This document shows, piece by piece, positions 17,346 to 26,438 of a stretch of 31,500 nt of DNA; position 1 is the first letter of the stretch, and the number at the start of each line of letters is the position of its first letter. This DNA is from Prorocentrum cordatum (taxonomy: Eukaryota > Sar > Dinophyceae > Prorocentrales > Prorocentraceae): the NCBI GenBank assembly GCA_963575745.1, contig CAUYUJ010009835.1, forward strand, positions 233,501 through 265,000. Direction: 5' to 3'. The notes under the pieces were generated by a model that was given only the letters and a program-made list of their open reading frames with translations, was not told the origin of the DNA and did not search any database. Position numbers and translations under genes: made by a program.

Positions 17346-18274
17346 TGGGGCTCCGTTGCAAGACGTGCCTTGAGCGCGCCAGAGATGATGGGAGCTGCAA
17401 AAACCCGAAGTGCACAGCATACCGCGCTCCAGTGCCGAGAGGGCAGCACTGGAAAATTGCCCGGTTGAGTGGTGCCTTGGGCAAAGCGGCCGACAAAGTA
17501 GGCGCATGCGTCGCCGGCGGGTTCATCCTCACTTTGCTACACAGACATGACATACGTGTCGGCGTAGCGAGCGGCGAGTATCTTCGGGCCGCAGCCTCTG
17601 GCGCGACTGCAGTGCGCTTGGAGCTTTTAGCGGTGGTCTATCTGTGCTACTGGCGGTGGTCGACGAGCTCACTTCTTGGACACTTGTCAAAGGCATTATC
17701 CCGTTTTCAGCACGCGGAGTCCACAGAGCGAGCTGAAATGTTACAGGTCGCGTGGACTTCGATGGAAGCGGACATGAAGGGGCGCCAGGTTCTCGGATAC
17801 CGTGACGAGCACAAGGTTGAGTTAATGCGCCGCGATGAGAGGAGCAAGCTCGGGAACGCAGCCTCTGGCGCGACTTTTGCGTATCATCCATTCATGAACC
17901 CGGCAAGTCGCCGCACTGGTGGACAGGAGTTCGCGCTGTTGCTGCCTGATGTGCGGGATGGCAACCTCCGGGCAGCTTGCGAGGACCTCGCCAAGGTGTT
18001 CCACGTGAAACCCACGTTCAGGGACGCGGAGAGCGCCCTGAGGAAGCACGAGATAAAGCTTTGGGCCGGGGCCCACGCCAAATACAATCGAATCAGGTGG
18101 TACGGGTGCTGCAAATGTACCCCGCCAGCGGGCTCCCGACCGCGCGTCGGGCCCAAGTGGAGCCCGGCAAGGGTTTCCTTTGTCCCTCTTATGCGTCGTG
18201 CCCCCCCCGCCCCATGTGGCCCCTCTCCCTCCCCCTCGCGTGTCCTCTTCCTCCTCGTTCGCTGCCCGCGTTGA
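17345..18274 (+). CDS. unknown protein with N-terminal Cys motif (gene 4, block a)
   Basis: The protein starts MGLRCKTCLERARDDGSC and continues to CTAYR: Cys-X2-Cys then Cys-X4-Cys, like a small zinc ribbon. Then come an Ala-rich segment, a hydrophobic segment (LELLAVVYLCYW), and a basic/helical part up to YNRIRWYGCCKC at about residue 258. The last roughly 50 codons run into a pyrimidine-rich stretch and are probably intronic. Hairpins at 17590-17605 and 17857-17872 are read as AASGA. No family is recognised. It may be joined by splicing to the block at 18618. Confidence 0.5.
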   Translation: MGLRCKTCLERARDDGSCKNPKCTAYRAPVPRGQHWKIARLSGALGKAADKVGACVAGGFILTLLHRHDIRVGVASGEYLRAAASGATAVRLELLAVVYLCYWRWSTSSLLGHLSKALSRFQHAESTERAEMLQVAWTSMEADMKGRQVLGYRDEHKVELMRRDERSKLGNAASGATFAYHPFMNPASRRTGGQEFALLLPDVRDGNLRAACEDLAKVFHVKPTFRDAESALRKHEIKLWAGAHAKYNRIRWYGCCKCTPPAGSRPRVGPKWSPARVSFVPLMRRAPPAPCGPSPSPSRVLFLLVRCPR

Positions 18275-18316
18275 CCCTCCCCCCTCCTCCCTCTCCCTCG
18301 GTCGAAAGGATCACGC
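18185..18316 (+). other. probable pyrimidine-rich intron segment
   Basis: A long C/T-rich stretch (ccccccccgcccc, ccctctccctccccctcg, tcctccctctccctcgg) ends in cacgcAG before Ggccgcc. This is a good polypyrimidine tract and acceptor, and it lies where the frame of block 4a loses protein character. Confidence 0.4.
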
Positions 18317-18428
18317 AGGGCCGCCGCCCGCCCGCGCGCGGCACCTGCAGCTGCTTCCGGAACAGGGCTTCGTTTTTGATTCTCTTCTGGGAACCGTAGC
18401 GGAACATAGCCACCCGAACAGATACACC

Positions 18429-18456
18429 CGCGGCCCCGCGTCAGACGCGGGCCGCG
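18429..18456. repeat. GC-rich inverted repeat
   Basis: CGCGGCCCCGCGTC, then A, then GACGCGGGCCGCG forms a 13-bp stem with one extra C and a minimal loop. It lies in the poorly coding interval 18317-18617, where I see no gene. Confidence 0.75.
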
Positions 18457-18617
18457 CGGGCAGGTCGGCCCAATCCTTAGGGGGGGCGCCAGATATGAGA
18501 TATTTGGGCGCGCTTGGCCCCGTCTTCCGTCTGCTGCGTGCCCCCGACGCAGTAATCCGGTAATCCTGTAGTCCCCCCCTCGCCCTCCCCCGCAAAGCGG
18601 ATTGTTGTATTCCTGTC

Positions 18618-19580
18618 GTGTTCCCAAGGTTCATACGGTGGTTGTTCAAGGCGGAGGGCCTGGACGTGCCTGTCGACGAGGAAGATTGGCCCCTGCTCGC
18701 TGGCATGGGGTCCGGGGCCGAAGAGGGTTTGGACGACGCGGGAATTGATTCCTACGAATCGGCTGAGGTGGCCCGCGCAGCCTTGGCCGCTGTGCTCGCA
18801 GCCCCTGGCGCGACGTCTCCGCAAGATGGCGTTGGTGCACCTCCCGAGTATATTTACGGACTCGACGACTTGGTTTGCTTCCTGTGCTTGTCCACAAACA
18901 AAGAAGCTGTTGCCCGCAAGGTGTTACCGCCGCCAGCGCTCCCGGCGTCCGTCGTTGAGGATTTGGGGATGGCTGCCCCCGTCGCAGCCTCTGGCGCGAC
19001 AGCGTGCCCTGGCGAGACTCGTTGTTATGCGAGAATCACAACGAAAGCCACCGCGAAGCCAGCCATCGTCTCCATCTTGGCGTGGGTGTTCCAAGACATT
19101 TTGCGATGGGTGCGCGCGCCCGCCGCGGGGGCACTGTGTCAATGTTGCCGAGCTTGGCACGCTGGAGGCTTATTTCTGGCTTGCGCGCTGTCTGAGAGGA
19201 GGCGGTGCGTCGCAGACTCTGTCGCGAGCATCTTGTCCTTCGATGCGAAACCCGCCCAGGCATTGCTTCAAGCAGGGGCTTCGAGGAGTGATATTCTCCG
19301 CGCCTGGGCGCGCGCGTGGGACTTGCTCGACGGGCTCCCCCCGCGTGCCTGTTTGGGCTTCGACGAACGATTGTTGTCCATGGCACTAGTCCGCATGGGC
19401 GTCAAGGAACACCTTCGGGGTGACGCGAAGGACGCGGTTGCCCAGATGTTCTTGGACGCAGGCGGGGAGCATTCGCTTGCGAGGGAAGCGTCGTTCGCAG
19501 AGGTGGAGAAAGGGCAGCTTGCAGAGATCGAGTGCCATGTGTTGATGTTGGCGCACAGCGATTCTGGCCTCTGGCGATAA
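18618..19580 (+). CDS. unknown Ala-rich protein (gene 4, block b)
   Basis: The listed start codon is not ATG (the region reads tcgTGTTCCC), so this is probably an internal exon entered after the AG in ccaAGG near 18628. The peptide is helical and Ala/Leu-rich (SAEVARAALAAVLAA, IVSILAWVFQDILRWV), with a CQCCRAWHAGGLFLAC segment and an acidic C terminus, ending at TAA inside a decayed hairpin (SGLWR then stop). Hairpins are read as AAPGA, AASGA and ADSVA. No family is recognised. Confidence 0.45.
   Translation: MFPRFIRWLFKAEGLDVPVDEEDWPLLAGMGSGAEEGLDDAGIDSYESAEVARAALAAVLAAPGATSPQDGVGAPPEYIYGLDDLVCFLCLSTNKEAVARKVLPPPALPASVVEDLGMAAPVAASGATACPGETRCYARITTKATAKPAIVSILAWVFQDILRWVRAPAAGALCQCCRAWHAGGLFLACALSERRRCVADSVASILSFDAKPAQALLQAGASRSDILRAWARAWDLLDGLPPRACLGFDERLLSMALVRMGVKEHLRGDAKDAVAQMFLDAGGEHSLAREASFAEVEKGQLAEIECHVLMLAHSDSGLWR
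18981..19000 (+). repeat. mini-hairpin, GTCGC/GCGAC arms
   Basis: GTCGC-A-GCC-TCT-GGC-GCGAC gives eight base pairs. The outermost G-C pair differs from the A-T, T-A and C-G pairs found at the same level in other copies. Confidence 0.9.
19210..19227 (+). repeat. second copy with the GAC/GTC inner stem
   Basis: TCGC-A-GAC-TCT-GTC-GCGA has the same compensatory inner-stem double change as 737-756, in a different gene 18 kb away. It is translated as VADSVAS. Confidence 0.9.
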
Positions 19581-19600
19581 TTCGCAGCCTCTGGCGCGAA
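19581..19600 (+). repeat. mini-hairpin, TTCGC/GCGAA arms, just after a stop
   Basis: TTCGC-A-GCC-TCT-GGC-GCGAA has eight base pairs and lies immediately after the TAA of block 4b and next to a degenerate copy. It is the last clear member of the family in the window. Confidence 0.9.
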
Positions 19601-20039
19601 CCAGCATGGGGGGCGGCCGTTGGGGCGGCTGCTGGGGGGCGATCAGCATTGCCTGATCATGTCTGCTGCAATTGCGCGGGCTCGAGCAGCGGCGGCATGT
19701 GTAGGGCCGCTTTCAAGAGCTGGGCGTCGGCAGACGCAGCGCATGCTCGAACCTGCCAGGGAAAACTGAACCCGGTCAGTTTCTCACAGTGCTTGTTTCT
19801 TGCGTCGCACTTCTGCTGGATACGTTTATCGGAGACGGAGCGAGAAGCCATTTCTGCTATTATTATTACAACTACCACCACCACAATTACTACTAGTAGT
19901 ACAATTGTTTCCGCTTCGCGAATCTCCGCCAGGCCATTCAGAAGCCCTTCCCATGAGAGCTGACGGGCAATGGAAAAAAGAAACACATATAGTGAAACAG
20001 AGCGGACAAGGAGAGGAGGGGGAGGAGGGTGTCGAGCCA
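19601..20039 (+). other. possible trailing exon and trinucleotide tract
   Basis: In frame 2 a segment reads DHVCCNCAGSSSGGMCRAAF and continues with further Cys/Ala residues, which might be a last exon of gene 4 after a frame change at the hairpin pair. It runs into a (TAT)/(TAC)/(CAC) tract at about 19855-19905. From 19906 to 20039 I see nothing. Confidence 0.25.
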
Positions 20040-20860
20040 TCTTGGAGGCTATCTTGGAACACAGGAGGCTTTCTTGGAGCTATGGGGCACTTTTGGGGGT
20101 CTCAGGGATCTCTCGGCCCTCTTTTGGGGCATCTTGGGGCCCCCTTGGGGCTCTATGGGTCCTCTTGGGGCTCTTTTGGGGCATCTTGGGGCCCTTTTGG
20201 GTTTTTTTTTTTTGGGGGGGGGGGGGTCTTGGGGTCCTCTCGGGGCTCTTTTGGGGCATCTTGGGGCCCTCTTGGGGCTCTTTAGGGGTCTTGGGGCCCT
20301 CTTGGGGCTCTGTTGGGGCGTCTTGGGGCGGCGCTCCTGGGGCCTCCTTGGGGCTCTCTTGGGCCTCTCTTGGGGCCTTCTTGGGGGCTATGGAGCGCCT
20401 CCTGGGGCCATCTTGGAGGCCATCGATCAAAAAGGAGGGGGGTCCCCGATTTGTCTCCCCCCTTGGGGGGCCACCGGAATCGCATCTTGGGGCGCTCTTG
20501 GGGCCCTCTTGGGCCGCTCTTGGGCGCTATTGGGGCCGTCTGAGGGCCTCTTGGGCCGCTCTTGGAGCTCTCTTGGGCCATATTGGCGCCATCTTGAGGC
20601 CCCAAAAGCGCAGCGGAGGCGACAGGGCGAGAAGGCAAACATCATTGATTTTCTTCAGGTGTTTGAAGGAAATTGCTTTCTCGGGGAGGTCCTGACGGGT
20701 CTCCAAAAGCACCTGGGACCGTCTTGTGGTCCTCTTGGGGCCTCTTGGAGGCATGTTGTTAGCTATCTTGGGCCATGTTGGGCTGTCTCGACCGATATTG
20801 AAGGCCATCTTGGGCTCTCTGAGGCCCTCTTGGGGCCATCTTGGGCCGAAAAGGACCCCC
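20040..20860. repeat. CTTGGGGCC-type short tandem repeat
   Basis: Words of about 11 bp (cttggggccct, ctcttggggct, ttttggggcat) are repeated with many variants, and a T11 to G12 homopolymer junction lies at about 20201-20226. All frames give Gly/Leu/Trp/Ser-rich peptides and are not genes. A short more unique part is at about 20640-20710. Confidence 0.85.
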
Positions 20861-21586
20861 TGACACATCGCGACCGCCCCCGTCCAAGTCCAGGGGAGGG
20901 GGTATGGGGGAGGGGCAAACCCCTCCCGAAGGGGAAAAGGGGGTTTTGGAAGAGGGAATAAAGATCTCGTTAGACCGCCTGTCGCCCAAAGGGATGGCGG
21001 GATTTCGAGTCCCAGCATTACTATCATGATCATTGTTTCTGCTATCAAATTTCACTGATCAAATGGTGACGCTATTGGCGTTTATACGATCACAAATGCA
21101 TCCCCTACACCTCTATCGTCCGCGCCGCTACTGCGATTGCAGCTACTACAATTATTACGGCGGCGACGGCGACGGTGACGGCGACGACGACGGCGGCGCC
21201 GATGCTTATTGTGATGATTTTGGCCTTGGTGGACCGGTCAGCGAGGACCATCGAGGAACATTCTTGATCACTTGGCGAAAAAACCATGCACGAAACCGAC
21301 AAAAATCACAAACAAATGACGTCCGAACGATGGCGAGAGCACGTTGGGAAGCCCTCGATCCTGTCGCGAGGGAGCGAGATCCCGGCCCGCTCTGAGCGGA
21401 GAGCCGGGCTGCCCAGCAGCCGCGGCTGAGATGCTCGTTTCGGGGGGCCCTTCGGGGGCCCAACCGGCGTATCTGTTCGACTCCAGCTCGACTTTACAGT
21501 TCGACTCCAGCTCGACTCGAGTCGACGGCCGTTCGACGCAGCGTCGACGCGTAAGTGGAGCGAGTGGCCCCAGAACGAGAGGAGGG
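20861..21586. other. no gene recognised; minor repeats
   Basis: This interval holds a G-rich stretch (20890-20960), a (GAC/GGC)n-like run at about 21160-21200, and a direct repeat gttcgactccagctcgact at about 21475 and 21498. Nothing else is supported. Confidence 0.5.
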
Positions 21587-21785
21587 GGAGGAGGAGGACG
21601 AGGAGGAGGAGGAGGAGGGGGAGGGAGGGAGGAGGAGGAGGAGGAGGAGGAGGAGGAGGAGGAGGGAGGCGGAGGAGGAGGAGGGGAGGAGGAGGAGGAG
21701 GAGGAGGAGAGGAGGAGAGAGGAGGAGGAGGGGGAGAGGGAGGAGGAGGAGGAGGAGGAGGAGGAGGAGGAGGAGGAGGAGGAGG
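21587..21785. repeat. (GGA)n microsatellite, left of the LINE
   Basis: About 200 bp of GGA repeat with G-rich interruptions ends exactly where the spliced-leader sequence of the LINE begins. Glu-rich and Arg-rich frames through it are artefacts. The (GGA)n at 28301-28335 is in the same orientation. Confidence 0.95.
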
Positions 21786-21807
21786 TCCGTAGCCATTTTG
21801 GCTCACG
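21786..21807 (+). other. dinoflagellate spliced-leader (DinoSL) sequence, young copy
   Basis: TCCGTAGCCATTTTGGCTCA followed by CG is the 22-nt dinoflagellate spliced leader with a single mismatch (C for A at position 21). It is not followed by the rest of an SL RNA gene, so it is a leader copied from an mRNA into DNA and not a gene for the leader. Confidence 0.95.
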
Positions 21808-21827
21808 TCCGTAGCGTTTCGCTCAAG
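21808..21827 (+). other. second, eroded spliced-leader relic
   Basis: TCCGTAGCGTTTCGCTCAAG directly abuts the first leader and keeps its two ends (TCCGTAGC and CTCAAG), while the centre is shortened. This is what is expected if an older leader's terminal AG was used as acceptor for a new trans-splicing event in a later generation. Confidence 0.85.
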
Positions 21828-21945
21828 GCCTTGACCTGGTGGTGTGGGGGGTTTTGCGGCCCCCGTCGGTTTTCCTGGCTGTGTGCCAGGTGTTTCTCAC
21901 CATGACGTCTCGTGTACGGAATCTTCTTCTCTGTACATTCTCTCG

Positions 21946-23214
21946 ATGGTACCAGACCCTTCTTCTCGCTTTTCGAATGCTCCGTGGGCGCGCTCAGGGA
22001 CCAGTCAGGGCGAAGGAGGGGGTTGGACGTTCAAAGGGAACGCGAGGAAACCGCCAGCGACAGGATTTGCCTGTCCTACATGTGGATGTCGACGTAACTC
22101 GCCCGAAGCCGTTTTGTGCAAGCATTGTGGCAACATCCTACCGCGCATGGCTGCGGGTGCTTGTCTTGGTCCACTTGCTGGCAGTTCGTGGGTAATGTCG
22201 GTTCCCCGTGGAAGCTGGTCTGGTTTCAAGGGCCACAGTGGGAAAGGCGGTGTCGGCAAAGACGCGCGAGGCAACGGTGGCAAATTCGGTTTCAACAAGG
22301 GACATTCTGACTCGAGCTGGTTCGGCTGGTCGGACATGCCCCCGAAGGCCAGGCACTCTTCTCATGTGCTCGGTGATGGGACAGCAGGAGGTGGATCCCC
22401 GCCTCTTCCAGTGGGCCCTGTCCCTTCAGTCACCGCTGCCGAAGCACGTCAGCTGTCAGAGCTGTCCAACAAGGCGGGGGACAAGTTGGCAGCACAGCGT
22501 TACGACCTCATGGCGAAGCACCTGGAGGCTGCGGACAAGCCGCCGCCCGAGCTGTCGGCACATGCCCAGATGCAGAAGGCGCACAAAGAAGTGCAGCAGC
22601 TTGAGTCTCGAGCTGAAAAGGACCTGCAGCGCCTTACGAAGGCCAAGGAGCATGCCGCCGAGCTGGAGCTGTCGCTACGCGAGACTCGTGACCGCATCAA
22701 GCTGGCGGATGAGGAGTACAAGTCAGCGCTGGTTAAGCTGCAGGCCGCGAAGGTCGAGCCCCAGATGCAGCCTGCCACGCTCAAGCTGGGTGACCTCGTC
22801 TCGGGCAAGTTCAGCATCGAGTCCTTCATCAACTGCGACGACCTCCTCGAGGACTTTGCGGCAGGAGAGGTCGAGCTGGAGGAAGCGGACAGGAAGGAGT
22901 TCGAATCTCGTCGGGCGGCGCTGGTTTTGGGAGTACAGGAGCTGGCGCAGAAGATGTTCCAACAGGTTGCGGACAATGGCAAGGAGGCTCGGGCTGCATA
23001 TCAGGCTCACAAACTGCGCCTGGCAGCAAACAGGCGTCGTCTCGCCGAGGGTGGAGAAGCTTCTGCTGGAGGTGTGGTCGCTGGAGCAGCATCGAGCGCA
23101 TCTGCTGAGCCCCCGCCTGAGCCTGCCGGCACTGGCAGTACGGCGCCCGCTCCTGCGTTCGAGCAAACTAAGGCAGAGCTTCGTGCCAGGGTCGATGGGG
23201 CCGTGGAGGACTGA
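21946..23214 (+). CDS. LINE ORF1: zinc ribbon and coiled-coil protein
   Basis: The first in-frame ATG is at 21946 (the frame is open from 21844, and an out-of-frame ATG lies at 21902). A Cys-X2-Cys ... Cys-X2-Cys ribbon (Cys43, 46, 58, 61) resembles RNA-binding zinc ribbons and follows a Gly/Trp segment. A Gly/Ser-rich linker is followed at about residues 165-280 by a long charged helix with heptad character (EVQQLESRAEKDLQRLTKAK), a probable coiled coil. The C terminus is Ala/Pro-rich. This architecture fits the RNA-binding, multimerising ORF1 proteins of LINEs, inferred here from position and layout. It is intact, 422 codons, ending TGA. Confidence 0.8.
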   Translation: MVPDPSSRFSNAPWARSGTSQGEGGGWTFKGNARKPPATGFACPTCGCRRNSPEAVLCKHCGNILPRMAAGACLGPLAGSSWVMSVPRGSWSGFKGHSGKGGVGKDARGNGGKFGFNKGHSDSSWFGWSDMPPKARHSSHVLGDGTAGGGSPPLPVGPVPSVTAAEARQLSELSNKAGDKLAAQRYDLMAKHLEAADKPPPELSAHAQMQKAHKEVQQLESRAEKDLQRLTKAKEHAAELELSLRETRDRIKLADEEYKSALVKLQAAKVEPQMQPATLKLGDLVSGKFSIESFINCDDLLEDFAAGEVELEEADRKEFESRRAALVLGVQELAQKMFQQVADNGKEARAAYQAHKLRLAANRRRLAEGGEASAGGVVAGAASSASAEPPPEPAGTGSTAPAPAFEQTKAELRARVDGAVED

Positions 23215-23267
23215 GGGCCCCCCTGGCGTTCCTGCCCAGGGGGCCCAACGTTGCTTCCGAACGAGAC

Positions 23268-24948
23268 CCAGGCTCGAAGTCTACTTGGGAGCTCTATAAA
23301 TGTTTAGCGTCACGTGCTTCGGTTATCGGCTCCAGGGCCCAAGCCGCGGGCATCCGACTTTGTAGGCGCATCCAGGTTGCGTCTGGAGTTGCGCTGGGGA
23401 AGCGCTTCTTTTCAGCCCCACTGTTTCCAGATGAAATTTGAATACCCCCAGGGTCCCACGGTGTGGAATCTGTTGCTCGGCTGCCGCTGCCTGACGCGTC
23501 GCGGCAGCATCCTTTGGCTGCCAACTCCGTCACCCCGTCCAGCCAGCCCCTCAGCGAGCTGGAGCTGGACGCATGGTTGTTACAATCCGAAGCGTTACCT
23601 TATGCGTCGCCGTCAAGCTCGGCCGGGGCACGGCACTGCGGGTCTGCTTCTCGAGGTGGGCCACCTGATGCGTCAGCCTCGGCCCCAGCAGGGGGCGCCC
23701 TTTTACAATGTATTCCTTTATCCGAAGGGCTGAAAGTCGCGACGGTCAACTCGAATTCCTGGGGCACGCTTAAGACCTACTCGGGATCCTCTGACTCGCA
23801 CATCGTCCTCGCTTAGGAGCATCGGATTCGAGATCAGCTATCGATTGACCAGACATCCACGTCGTCGCTCTTCCCCGGCTGGAAAAGCATATGGGCGCCA
23901 TGGGTGCCTAGAGAAGGTGGAGGAGTCAGTAGTGGAGTTGCTGTTCTCGCTCGAAGTGGTTTCAGAGTTTTTGTGAACGATCAGCACATCTTGGTCGACG
24001 GGCGCGCGGTCGCGGCCTTGGTGCACCTTCCTGGTTGCGTTCCGTTCTGCGCCTGCTCCCTCTATCTCTTACGGCCGAGGTCTTTCGGAGGCGAATTTGG
24101 AGATCCTTAGCGTTGTTGGGGAATTTCTTGAGGGAGTTGGTTGCGAGTTCATTGTGGGGGCCGATTGGAACTTCGGCCCTGAGGACCTCGAGAGGTTTGA
24201 TTTCTGCAAGAAACTTGGGGCGTCGGTGATTTGCACCAGTGGTCACACCCACTTCCCCAGTGCAGGCCCCCCTGACCGCTTTGATTATTTCGTCCTCTCG
24301 GAGGCCCTGGGGCTTTGCTTGAGGGAAGTGAAGGTCACCGATGACTCCCCCCTCGCTCCCCATCGCCTTGTCACGTTGCAGTTTCACAGTTCTCTTGGCG
24401 ACCTCAAGGCTCTCGCCTTCCGCCGCCCCCCCGACCTTCCGGTGGAGGCTCCTGTGGGACCTGCTCCGTGCCCTGGGGATTGGGACGGTGCTCTGACGCT
24501 CGCTCAAGAAGCCTTTGATGCCATGAAGGTTGGGGGCTCTCGGAGGGCTCGCAGGCTGCTTAGTCCTGGCTATAAGGCGTGGGCGTACTCGGTTGAACGC
24601 GACTTGGCGAACGTTCTCGGCGTCGAAGTCTCCACCGTTGGGGCTAGGGAGAAAAGATTTCACTTTTATTGGAAGTTTGTTCTGAAGCCTGCTGGCGGAG
24701 TCAAGGACCTGCATGTACGTAGCATCGTGTGGCTTCTCAATCGGCTACGAGCTGTTAGGTGCTATATTGGAGACACTTTGCAGGCTGGAGGTCACCCGGT
24801 CGTTGAGGCACGTGAGCGCCCTCCTGCCTCGGTGACGGTTGCCGCAGACTCCGAGTGGCGCAAGCATTTCGCGTCTGCCGCGGGCATAGCCTGCCCATTC
24901 GAGCAGACAGCGGCGATCCCGTGGCCCATGCCGATCTCGATTGTTTAA
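23268..24948 (+). pseudogene. LINE ORF2, endonuclease part (broken)
   Basis: Frame 3 from about 23294 (KCLASRASVIGSRAQAAGI) is interrupted by TGA near 23439, then reads LKVATVNSNSWGTLKTY, the Asn-bearing first motif of an APE-type endonuclease. A TAG at 23814-23816 falls where a Gln is expected before the catalytic Glu (HIVLA, stop, EHRIRD). A frame slip near 24070 moves into frame 1 (SYGRGLSEANLEIL), followed by GADWNFGPED (catalytic Asp and Asn), DRFDYFVLS, and APHRLV with the final His. The frame-1 part continues with linker to the TAA at 24946. So the catalytic motifs are recognisable in order but spread over two frames with at least two stops. Confidence 0.8.
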
Positions 24949-26438
24949 TCTCGGGTACGGCAGATGCTGCTTCGTCTGCTAAGGCGGCGCCTGCTAAGGC
25001 CTCGAGGAAGGACTGGCACGATTGGCTTCGCCAGGGGCTCGAAAAAGGGGGGAAGCACGCCCAGCAGGCTATCAGAGAGCCTATCGCTTGGGTTCCGACC
25101 ACCACCCTTTCTCGGCGCGGAATTATTGTTGCGGATCTTGTCAGTCTCCTCAAGGCGGAGGCGGATAAGTTTAGTGACATCTGGCAGCAAGGCAGTGGAC
25201 TTGTTGACTTCTGCAAAGGTGACGGCAACGGCATCTTGCCGCACTCGCCTCTCCTTGAGCCTTCTGAGATTCGTGCTGCGTCTAAGAAGTGCAGGCCTGC
25301 CTCGGCTGTGAGCGTGGACGGGTTCCATTGCAGACGCTTTGCCCTGCTCCCCGATGTGGCGCTCCATGCGATGGCTCTGTGGTTTGCGGTTATGGAAGGC
25401 ACTGGGGCTCTCCCCCCCTCTGGAGGCTTCCGTCCGATCGGTGCCTTCCCTAGCTGGTATCGAGTCTGGGGTCGTTGTAGAAGAGGTGAAGCTCTTAGGT
25501 GGGAGCTGTCCTACAAGAGGGACTACTGGGCGGATGGGGCCTTCCGAGGAGCTGGAGACGTGGTTTGGAGACAGGCCCTTAGGGCCGAAAGTGGGGTTCT
25601 TCTGGGCCAGTGCACGGCCTCGGTTTTTTTTTTGGATTTAAGGAAGTACTACGAACACATGGATCTTGAGTACTTATGGCAGAAATGCCTTCAACATAGG
25701 TTCCCCGCGTGCCTTGCTCGGCTGGCCATTCAGGCTTACTCTGCGGCCCGACGCATGGCTCCCGGGGGTATTGTTGAAAGCCCGTTCTGCCTTAGGAGGG
25801 GCAATGTGGCGGGGTGTTCCTTCGCCGCTAGTTTGATCCGAGCGTTTGCCATGGGGGCCTTCGATGGTATCCCGGGAGAACCAGGGCGGTGCTACTTCGA
25901 TGCGTACATAGACGACCTCAGTCTGAATGCCACGGGCTTAGCCAAGGAGGTCATTGGAGTTATCTGTCGTGGAGCTCGTGCTCTGCACGCGGCTGTCACT
26001 CGCGCCCTGCTGTGCAAGCTGGCCATGGACAAGACAGGCACGGTTAGCAGCAGCATCTTTGTTGCTCACAGGTTGGAGGAGTCCCTTGGCAGCATGGTTG
26101 GCACAGCTTGCACGAGGGTCGCCAACCTCGGCTCGGAGTTTGCTGCTGGTCGGCCTGTGCGAGCAGGGAAAGGCAGGTCTGCTAAAATGAAGGCCCTGGC
26201 TGCTGCTGCTTTGCGTAAAACTCGGCGACTGCAGGGCCTTGGAGAGGTCCTTGGCCGAAAGGCCCTTCGGGATTTTGCCGCGGGCCCCCTGGCTGGAGCC
26301 GTGCGCGGCTCGGACTTCTATGGGGTCTCGGATTCCGAGCTGCTGAGCTTGCGCAGGATGGCCATGTCTTGCATCAAGCCAAGAGCTCAGGGCAGGTCCT
26401 TACACGTGCTCTCCTTGCTCGAAGGGGATCCGACCTGA
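24855..26438 (+). pseudogene. LINE ORF2, reverse transcriptase part
   Basis: The 527-codon frame 3 overlaps the end of the endonuclease frame. A slip near 24905 would join them, so the first roughly 20 residues here are probably not native. Motifs in order are SVDGFHCRRFALL, FRPIGAFPSWYRVWGR (residues 192-207), FFLDLRKYYEHMD (Asp261, domain A), RRGNVAGCSFAAS (domain B) and FDAYIDDLSLN (residues 348-358, Tyr-Ile-Asp-Asp, domain C). The three catalytic aspartates are present, so the core itself looks intact. Its role in LINEs is target-primed copying of element RNA. The frame ends at a TGA (26436) that a nearby pair of compensating single-base changes would remove. Confidence 0.9.

Larger units (their letters stand above)
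17590..19600 (+). repeat. covarying mini-hairpin copies in gene 4
   Basis: Copies are at 17590-17605, 17857-17872, 18796-18813 (TCGC/GCGA, loop CCT), 18981-19000 (GTCGC/GCGAC), 19210-19227 and 19581-19600 (TTCGC/GCGAA), with a decayed one at 19567-19576. All are of the CGC/GCG arm class. Confidence 0.85.

Noticed and set aside
20029-20961. Gly/Leu/Trp-rich frames of 240-310 codons
   Set aside because: They translate the CTTGGGGCC short repeat in two frames; the unit length keeps frames open by chance.
21786-21827. An SL RNA gene
   Set aside because: After the leader there is a second leader and then LINE sequence, not the donor site and Sm-site region of an SL RNA gene.
21494-21905. Glu-, Arg-, Pro- or Leu-rich frames across (GGA)n
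   Set aside because: They are products of a trinucleotide repeat in all frames.
23290-23300. TATA-like word ctctataaatg
   Set aside because: It lies inside the LINE between ORF1 and ORF2, and dinoflagellate promoters are not known to use a canonical TATA box.
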